From Mammaliicoccus sciuri (GTDB lineage: Bacteria; Bacillota; Bacilli; Staphylococcales; Staphylococcaceae): DNA of 64,000 nucleotides. The stretch's first letter is position 1, and every line of letters starts with the position of its first letter. Below the pieces are notes generated by a model. It ran no database searches. It was given only the letters and a program-made list of their open reading frames with translations, and was not told where the DNA came from. A program made the position numbers and the translations under genes. Shown piece after piece: positions 58,304 to 64,000 of the stretch. The stretch is taken from positions 1 to 64,000 of the forward strand of contig NZ_PPQD01000017.1 in assembly GCF_002901825.1 (NCBI RefSeq). The letters are read 5' to 3'.

Positions 58304-58455
58304 TTAATAACCTCCTTCCAAAAATCTTATAAATATTATTATACACAATAAAGTTAATGCTTGAAAATACTATCAAGTCAATCTTTCAGAATTTTTAGGC
58401 TATTTTTAAATATGAAGAAACACGTTATAAATTTTTATAATTTTTTTTAAGTTTG

Positions 58456-58833
58456 CTAAAAATTTGCCTTGTATTGACGTGAATAATCTATTTTTAATTG
58501 TTCAATACACTTCAAAGCTTGTTCACTATATGCATTATTTCTTTTAATCATTTTTTCTTCAAGTTCAGCTAATGATGTTTTTAATGAATCAATATAGTTC
58601 GGAACATCGTGCGGATAGTCTTTTAAAAACTGTGCAGTTGTATATCTTTTTTCGAATTGGCTTAAAGCTTTTCTTTCATGGAAAAAGACATTTTCAACTT
58701 CATTTGGACTATGTAAATCTCCTTGTCTAGGATGTTTGAGAACAGCTAATACTTTAACAAGAAACTGGTCTCCTTTTTCTTCAACTATTTCTACGACATA
58801 TTGACCTGTTTTGTGTGGAAATTGATAATACAT
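58456..58833 (-). CDS. kapB: Kinase-associated lipoprotein B family protein
   Basis: 125 residues of the KapB family, with a small beta-barrel (FPHKTGQYVVEIVEE, VLAVLKHPRQGDLHSP) and a helical C-terminus. No lipobox is visible, so the historic name does not mean it is a lipoprotein. In Bacillus KapB affects sporulation kinases; this organism should not sporulate, so the role is unknown. Divergent from the cyclophilin gene. Confidence 0.85.
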   Translation of the reverse strand: MYYQFPHKTGQYVVEIVEEKGDQFLVKVLAVLKHPRQGDLHSPNEVENVFFHERKALSQFEKRYTTAQFLKDYPHDVPNYIDSLKTSLAELEEKMIKRNNAYSEQALKCIEQLKIDYSRQYKANF

Positions 58834-58909
58834 GTTGATATCCCCTTTCTAAAAAATTATGTTATGATATCACTATTGTAATTATTTTAACATGAATGGA
58901 GAATATTAA

Positions 58910-59503
58910 ATGACAAACTATCCTCAATTAACAAATGAAATATTAGAAGGTGAAAGAGTTGTAGAAATTAAAACAACTAAAGGAAACATGACATTCAAGT
59001 TATTTCCTGAATTAGCACCTAAAACTGTTGAAAACTTCATCGGTTTAGCTGAGAAAAAATATTATGATGGCATCATTTTCCATAGAGTTATCAATGACTT
59101 CATGGTACAAGGTGGAGACCCAACTGGTACAGGTATGGGTGGCGAAAGTATTTATGGAAGTGCTTTTGAAGATGAATTCTCATTACAAGCATTTAACTTA
59201 TACGGTGCGTTATCTATGGCTAATGCTGGACCAAACACAAACGGTTCACAATTTTTCATTGTACAAATGAAAGAAGTACCAGCAAATATGTTATCTCAAC
59301 TTAAAGATGGTGGTTGGCCTGAAGAAATCGTTGATCGTTATGCAGAAAAAGGCGGTACACCTTGGTTAGACCAAAAACACTCTGTATTTGGTCAAATTGT
59401 TGAAGGTGAATCAGTTCTTGAAGAAATCGCAAACGTTAAAGTTGGCGCTAACGATAAACCAGTTGAAGACGTAGTAATTGAAACAATTGAAATTATAAAA
59501 TAA
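58910..59503 (+). CDS. Cyclophilin-type peptidyl-prolyl isomerase
   Basis: 197 residues, a cytosolic cyclophilin: [19 protein letters not shown] (catalytic Arg and Gln), [16 protein letters not shown] and the conserved [10 protein letters not shown]. It assists protein folding by proline isomerisation. The central insert around [18 protein letters not shown] is typical of the longer Firmicutes form. TGGAGAA ribosome site. Confidence 0.95.
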   Translation: MTNYPQLTNEILEGERVVEIKTTKGNMTFKLFPELAPKTVENFIGLAEKKYYDGIIFHRVINDFMVQGGDPTGTGMGGESIYGSAFEDEFSLQAFNLYGALSMANAGPNTNGSQFFIVQMKEVPANMLSQLKDGGWPEEIVDRYAEKGGTPWLDQKHSVFGQIVEGESVLEEIANVKVGANDKPVEDVVIETIEIIK

Positions 59504-59586
59504 ACCGACATTCAATTGTCATAAAAAAATCAATGCATTCGACTCAATCTTTGGTATAATTTAGTTGCTAAGGGAGTGGTCGGCTT

Positions 59587-59790
59587 ATGATGGAATTTCT
59601 TTATTTTCCAGATAATAAATTAGAATATATTCCTGCTGTTGCTACGTTGATATTATTTATGATTTTGGCGTATATCGTATTTATGATGTTCCGTAAAAAA
59701 TCTAAAAAAGACGAAGAAAAAATGAAATCATTTGAAAAACAAGTAATGGATCATTTAGAGCAAGAGGAGAAAAAGAACAATAAGAAGTAA
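59587..59790 (+). CDS. Small membrane protein with cytosolic coiled tail
   Basis: 67 residues: one membrane helix (about 15-36, YIPAVATLILFMILAYIVFMMF) followed by a Lys/Glu-rich tail (KKSKKDEEKMKSFEKQ) likely to form a coil. AAGGGAGTGG ribosome site. Conserved-looking location after the cyclophilin; function unknown. Confidence 0.7.
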   Translation: MMEFLYFPDNKLEYIPAVATLILFMILAYIVFMMFRKKSKKDEEKMKSFEKQVMDHLEQEEKKNNKK

Positions 59791-59823
59791 ATAAAGCATT
59801 CCAAACGAATACTATATATAGGA

Positions 59824-59860
59824 AGAGACTGAGGCATATGTATGTCGAAGTCTCTTTTTT
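59824..59860 (+). terminator. Terminator after the small membrane gene
   Basis: AGAGACT pairs with AGTCTCT around an 18-base loop, then a run of six T. The 367-base gap holds this, the palindrome at 59885-59937 and AT-rich promoter sequence. Confidence 0.78.
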
Positions 59861-59884
59861 ATATGTAATGTTGAGTTGAGGGGT

Positions 59885-59937
59885 GGGCGCTAACGATCAA
59901 GACTCAAAAACAATATCGTTAGCGCCCAACATATCTC
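59885..59937. repeat. Single large palindrome related in layout to the hairpin arrays
   Basis: GGGCGCTAACGAT and its exact complement ATCGTTAGCGCCC form a 13-bp stem around a 27-base centre. It is very GC-rich for this genome and has no T run. It lies after a terminator, like the tandem hairpin arrays. Confidence 0.88.
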
Positions 59938-60157
59938 ACAAAATCCCCATACAAATCCTACAACAAATAAAGAATCTTTAATCTATTTTCGCCATAGAAT
60001 ACTTATTTCTTAATCTAATAATAAATTCATGAATTTATAGATGATTTATATTTATGCATAATATTTTCAGAATTATATATCAAATTAATGGTTTAATAAA
60101 AATAACTATGCTATGATGAAATAGTTAATAACTTCAAGTACAAGGGGTTTTCTAAAA

Positions 60158-60538
60158 GTGAGAAAACAATATAAAGTTGGTCAGTTTGTAAAGGTAAAAG
60201 TGACTGGCATTCAGCCATATGGCGCCTTTGTTGAAACCCCTGATCATGTGGAAGGTCTCATTCATATTTCTGAAGTGATGAATGATTACGTGCACAACCT
60301 TAATCAATTTGTTAGTGTTGGCCAGATAGTAAAAGCTAAAATAATTAAAGTTGAAGCGGATGGCAAGTTGAATTTATCACTTAAAGATAATGAATATTTC
60401 AAAAGACAAGAACGTAAGAAAGAAAAGCGCTCAGTTCTAGATGAAATTAGAGAGACAGAAAAATACGGGTTTCAACCTTTAGAAGAAAGGTTGCCTAAGT
60501 GGATTAAACAATCAAATAAACATTTTGAAGACGAATAA
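60158..60538 (+). CDS. S1-domain RNA-binding protein (general stress protein 13 type)
   Basis: 126 residues: one S1 domain (about 5-75, VGQFVKVKVTGIQPYGAFVE and GLIHISEV) and a charged C-terminal helix region. The family associates with ribosomes or RNA; a relative, CvfD/YugI, acts as a post-transcriptional regulator. GTG start after AAGGGG. Monocistronic, with a terminator. Confidence 0.88.
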   Translation: MRKQYKVGQFVKVKVTGIQPYGAFVETPDHVEGLIHISEVMNDYVHNLNQFVSVGQIVKAKIIKVEADGKLNLSLKDNEYFKRQERKKEKRSVLDEIRETEKYGFQPLEERLPKWIKQSNKHFEDE

Positions 60539-60556
60539 ATGATCTATCGTCTTTAT

Positions 60557-60592
60557 AAGCTGGATATCTTACATGATAATCCGGCTTTTTTT
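60557..60592 (+). terminator. Terminator after the S1-domain gene
   Basis: AAGCTGGATATC pairs with GATAATCCGGCTT (one bulge), then a run of T. Confidence 0.82.
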
Positions 60593-60782
60593 ATACGAAA
60601 AATCACTTCATTGAATGAACATTTAAACGGCTTTTTGAATAATTATTTGAAGTAAATTTACAACTTATTTTTATTGTAAAAATTCAGAAAAAAATAGCTT
60701 GAAGTAATCTATAAAAGTGTGTCATTATAGGAATGTAAGGGGTTTCTTAATACCCCGTATAAACATAGGGAGGTTTACTTTA

Positions 60783-62327
60783 ATGATTCCATACAAACAC
60801 GAACCATTTACTGATTTTACGAAAGAGGAGAATAAGGCTGCTTATTTAGAAGGTCTTAAAACAGTTGAAGGATATTTAGGAAAAGAGTATCCAATTATTG
60901 TTGGAGGAGAACGTATATTTACAGAAGATAAAACACGTTCATATAATCCATCAAACATTGAAGAAACAGTAGGATTAGTTTCTAAAGCAAGCAAAGAACA
61001 TGCTGAAAAAGCAATGGAAGCTGCTAAAGAAGCCTTTAAAACATGGAGAGATACTGATCCAAGTGTCCGTGCTGACGTTTTATTCAGAGCAGCAGCAATT
61101 ACGAGACGTCGTAAACACGAATTCTCAGCTTTACTTTCTAAAGAAGGTGGTAAACCATGGAAAGAAGCAGATGCAGATACTGCTGAAGCAATCGACTTTA
61201 TGGAATACTATGCGCGTCAAATGCTTGAATTAAAAGACGGTAAAAAAGTAGAAAGTCGTCCAGGAGAATATAATAAATATAATTATTTGCCAGTTGGTGT
61301 AAGTGTTGTTATTTCACCTTGGAACTTCGCATTTGCAATCATGGCTGGTACAACTGTAGCACCAGTCGTAACAGGAAACACTGTGTTATTAAAACCATCA
61401 TCTAAAACGCCAGTTATCGCTTATAAATTTATGAAAGTTTTAGAAGAAGCAGGTTTACCAAAAGGGGTGGTAAACTACATTCCAGGTTCATCAAGTGAAA
61501 TCGGTGATTATTTAATTGATCATAAAGATACAAGTCTTATTTCATTCACTGGTTCTCGTGATGTAGGTGTTTCTATTTATGAAAGAGCTGCAAAAGTTCA
61601 AAAAGGCCAAACACACCTTAAACGCGTTATTGCTGAAATGGGTGGTAAAGATACAATTATTGTTGATTCAGAAGGTGACTTAGATTTAGCAGCTGATTCA
61701 ATTGTACAATCAGCATTTGGATTCTCAGGTCAAAAATGTTCAGCATGTTCACGTGTCATTGCAGTTGAAGATATTTATGATGAATTATTAGATAAAGTAG
61801 TTGAACGTACAGAAAAATTAACTGTCGGTGATTCAACTGATCAAGCTAATTATATGGGTCCAGTAATTGACGAAAACTCATTAAACAAAATTAAAAAATA
61901 TATCGAAATCGGTAAAAAAGAAGGCCGTATAGTAGCAGGTGGTACAACTGACGAAGAAAAAGGACATTTCGTTAACCCAACTGTTATTGCTGATTTAAAA
62001 CATGACGACAGAGTCATGCAAGAAGAAATCTTCGGACCAGTTGTTGGTTTCAGCAAAGCAAAAGATTTTGATCAAGCAATTGAATTTGCGAATGATACAG
62101 AATACGGTTTAACAGGTGGCGTTATTACAAATAACCGCTCTAAATTAGAACAAGCACGTAGAGACTTTATGGTAGGTAACTTATACTTCAATAGAGGATG
62201 TACAGGTGCTATTGTAGGTTACCAACCATTTGGTGGCTTTAAAATGTCAGGTACAGATTCTAAAGCAGGTGGACCAGACTACTTAGTACTTCACTTACAA
62301 GGACGTACGACATCAGAAATGTTATAA
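60783..62327 (+). CDS. rocA: L-glutamate gamma-semialdehyde (1-pyrroline-5-carboxylate) dehydrogenase
   Basis: 514 residues, aldehyde dehydrogenase family. Cofactor and catalytic motifs: [14 protein letters not shown] (general base Glu) and [13 protein letters not shown] (nucleophile Cys). It oxidises glutamate semialdehyde from proline or ornithine to glutamate. ATG at 60783 follows AGGGAGG and gives the family length. Its leader contains a GGGGT/ACCCC hairpin (60739-60756) just before the ribosome site. It lies upstream of rocD and gudB, the rest of the pathway. Confidence 0.95.
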   Translation: MIPYKHEPFTDFTKEENKAAYLEGLKTVEGYLGKEYPIIVGGERIFTEDKTRSYNPSNIEETVGLVSKASKEHAEKAMEAAKEAFKTWRDTDPSVRADVLFRAAAITRRRKHEFSALLSKEGGKPWKEADADTAEAIDFMEYYARQMLELKDGKKVESRPGEYNKYNYLPVGVSVVISPWNFAFAIMAGTTVAPVVTGNTVLLKPSSKTPVIAYKFMKVLEEAGLPKGVVNYIPGSSSEIGDYLIDHKDTSLISFTGSRDVGVSIYERAAKVQKGQTHLKRVIAEMGGKDTIIVDSEGDLDLAADSIVQSAFGFSGQKCSACSRVIAVEDIYDELLDKVVERTEKLTVGDSTDQANYMGPVIDENSLNKIKKYIEIGKKEGRIVAGGTTDEEKGHFVNPTVIADLKHDDRVMQEEIFGPVVGFSKAKDFDQAIEFANDTEYGLTGGVITNNRSKLEQARRDFMVGNLYFNRGCTGAIVGYQPFGGFKMSGTDSKAGGPDYLVLHLQGRTTSEML

Positions 62328-62348
62328 TATTGTTGAAATAATAAAAAT

Positions 62349-62380
62349 ACAGTAGGGCGTTTACATGCTCTACTGTTTTA
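62349..62380 (+). terminator. Hairpin between rocA and rocD
   Basis: ACAGTAG.GCGT pairs with ATGC.CTACTGT followed by TTTTA. It could be a weak terminator or set the rocA/rocD ratio. Confidence 0.65.
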
Positions 62381-62397
62381 ATGGGAGGAGATTTAAT

Positions 62398-63588
62398 ATG
62401 ACAAAGTCACAAGAAATCATTGAACAAACAAATACATTTGGTGCGCCGAACTATTTGCCATTACCAATTGTAATTTCAGAAGCGGAAGGTATTTGGGTTA
62501 AAGATCCAGAGGGCAATCGCTATTTAGATATGTTATCTGCTTATTCTGCAGTTAACCAAGGTCATCGTCATCCGAAAATTATCCAAGCATTAAAAGATCA
62601 AGCAGATCGTGTAACACTTACTTCACGCGCATTCCATAGTGATCAATTAGGTCCTTGGTATGAAAAAATTTGTAAACTAGCAAACAAAGAAATGGTATTA
62701 CCAATGAACACAGGTGCAGAAGCTGTTGAAACAGCGATTAAAGCTGCAAGACGTTGGGCTTATGATGTGAAAGGTGTAGAAGATAACAAAGCAGAAATCA
62801 TTGCGATGAATGGTAACTTCCATGGTCGTACAATGGCTGCAGTTTCACTTTCTTCAGAAAAAGAATACCAAAGAGGTTATGGTCCATTATTAGGTGGATT
62901 CAAACTTGTTGATTTCGGTGATATTGAACAAATTAAATCTGCTATTACACCAAATACAGCAGCCGTATTAATTGAACCTATTCAAGGTGAAGCGGGTATT
63001 AATGTACCTGAAGACGGTTATTTAAAACAAATTAGAGAAGTTTGTGATGAAAACAATGTGTTATTCATTGCAGATGAAATTCAAGCTGGTCTTGGTAGAA
63101 CAGGTAAATTATTCGCAACAGATTGGGATAATGTACAACCAGATATGTATATCTTAGGTAAAGCTTTAGGTGGAGGCGTATTCCCAATTTCATGTATTGT
63201 TGGTAATAAAGAAATTCTAGAAGTATTTAACCCAGGTTCACATGGTTCTACTTTTGGTGGTAACCCTCTAGCATGTGCGGTATCTGTTGCAGCATTAGAC
63301 GTACTAATTGATGAAAAATTATCTGAGCGTTCTTTAGAATTAGGAACTTATTTCAAAGAAGAATTACAAAAAATTGATCATCCATCAATTAAAGAAGTAA
63401 GAGGTAAAGGTTTATTCATCGGTATCGAATTAACTGAAGATGCAAGACCATATTGTGAAAAATTAAAAGAATTAGGTCTGTTATGTAAAGAAACTCATGA
63501 TACAGTTATTCGTTTTGCACCACCACTTATTATCGAAAAAGAAGATTTAGATTGGGCACTTGATCAAGTTAAGTCTGTTTTTAAATAA
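62398..63588 (+). CDS. rocD: Ornithine aminotransferase
   Basis: 396 residues, class III PLP aminotransferase: [23 protein letters not shown], the PLP Lys in [12 protein letters not shown] and [13 protein letters not shown]. It converts ornithine and 2-oxoglutarate to glutamate semialdehyde (the substrate of RocA) and glutamate. ATG at 62398 follows GGGAGGAG. The 396-residue form matches the catabolic/biosynthetic rocD beside gudB in staphylococci. Confidence 0.95.
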   Translation: MTKSQEIIEQTNTFGAPNYLPLPIVISEAEGIWVKDPEGNRYLDMLSAYSAVNQGHRHPKIIQALKDQADRVTLTSRAFHSDQLGPWYEKICKLANKEMVLPMNTGAEAVETAIKAARRWAYDVKGVEDNKAEIIAMNGNFHGRTMAAVSLSSEKEYQRGYGPLLGGFKLVDFGDIEQIKSAITPNTAAVLIEPIQGEAGINVPEDGYLKQIREVCDENNVLFIADEIQAGLGRTGKLFATDWDNVQPDMYILGKALGGGVFPISCIVGNKEILEVFNPGSHGSTFGGNPLACAVSVAALDVLIDEKLSERSLELGTYFKEELQKIDHPSIKEVRGKGLFIGIELTEDARPYCEKLKELGLLCKETHDTVIRFAPPLIIEKEDLDWALDQVKSVFK

Positions 63589-63594
63589 AAAATC

Positions 63595-63608
63595 TGATAA
63601 CGTTTACA
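63595..63608. promoter_or_regulatory. cre-like (CcpA) site before gudB
   Basis: TGATAACGTTTACA differs from the cre consensus at one position; a second AAACGTTT follows 6 bases later. Carbon catabolite control of glutamate dehydrogenase is known in staphylococci. Confidence 0.65.
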
Positions 63609-63696
63609 AAAAAACGTTTAAGACCTTTTAAAAATAATCAATTATGTTACAATTATTTAGAGATTAAAAGTATTTAAAAAAGAGGCGAAGAGGATC

Positions 63697-64000
63697 ATGA
63701 GCGAAAATTTAAATTTAGTTTCATCGACACAAGAAATTATTGGTGAAGCCCTTAATAAATTAGGTTTTGACGAGGGAATGTACGATTTAATTAAAGAACC
63801 AATGAGATTATTAACAGTGCGTATACCTGTTAGAATGGATGACGGTTCTGTTAAGACATTTACTGGTTATCGTGCACAACATAATGATGCAGTTGGACCA
63901 ACTAAAGGTGGGGTTCGTTTCCATCCAGATGTTGATGTCGAAGAAGTAACTGCATTATCTATGTGGATGACGTTAAAATGTGGAATTGTAGATTTACCTT
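63697..64000 (+). CDS. gudB: NAD-specific glutamate dehydrogenase, 5' part (cut by the window end)
   Basis: The first 101 residues of a GDH: IKEPMRLLTVRIPVRMDDG, GYRAQHNDAVGPTKGGVRFHPDV and the Lys of MTLKCGIVDLP are the substrate-binding N-terminal domain. It deaminates glutamate to 2-oxoglutarate. AAGAGG ribosome site. The gene continues beyond base 64000. Confidence 0.95.
   Translation, partial: MSENLNLVSSTQEIIGEALNKLGFDEGMYDLIKEPMRLLTVRIPVRMDDGSVKTFTGYRAQHNDAVGPTKGGVRFHPDVDVEEVTALSMWMTLKCGIVDLP

Overview
The window is a low-GC Firmicutes chromosome segment from the family Staphylococcaceae, most likely Staphylococcus or the closely related Mammaliicoccus. The evidence is the run of core genes in staphylococcal order: sufCDSUB, lipA-yutD, dltXABCD, the yutI/yuzD/yutJ/yuzB/yutM/ndh/yuiB/pepA block, mnhABCDEFG, kapB, a cyclophilin and rocD-gudB. 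AAGGAGG ribosome binding sites, frequent TTG/GTG starts and short hairpin-plus-T terminators fit this. No rRNA or tRNA gene was seen and the species cannot be fixed from the sequence.

Layout. Bases 1-12600 hold housekeeping and stress genes: a ProP-type transporter, Ohr, a DMT transporter, CsbD with a sigma-B promoter, a DUF4352 membrane protein, UspA, AroD, a nitroreductase behind a perfect Fur box, thioredoxin-like proteins, an Spx-like protein, GcvH, and an S-box riboswitch in front of metNIQ. Bases 12900-18200 are the iron-sulfur cluster assembly operon sufCDSUB. Bases 18230-32080 look like an accessory segment between the conserved suf and yunFED-lipA blocks. It carries a structured-RNA candidate, two orphan membrane proteins, a D-galactonate operon with a divergent sugar symporter (its aldolase gene apparently starts with ATA), a phage-type repressor/ImmA switch controlling only a holin and an endolysin, and a lactococcin 972-like bacteriocin operon. 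Bases 32100-64000 return to core genes, ending in the 5' part of gudB.

How the genes work together. suf, yutI, yutM and lipA belong to iron-sulfur and lipoate metabolism, and gcvH is a lipoyl carrier. dltXABCD D-alanylates teichoic acids. Ndh (behind a Rex-like site) feeds electrons to quinone, and the Mnh complex exchanges Na+ for protons. rocA-rocD-gudB convert ornithine and proline products to glutamate and 2-oxoglutarate, with a cre-like site before gudB. The galactonate genes would give pyruvate and glyceraldehyde 3-phosphate.

Two things stand out. First, 25595-28311 is a complete miniature lambda/ICE-like switch (repressor, ImmA-like protease, back-to-back promoters, three operator-like palindromes) whose only outputs are a holin and an endolysin with an internal translation start; it lies directly beside a secreted bacteriocin operon. 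Second, five intergenic gaps contain tandem arrays (period 40, 41 or 51 bp) of small hairpins. Stem sequences differ between arrays while the layout stays the same, and a sixth single hairpin resembles them. I know no name for this family.
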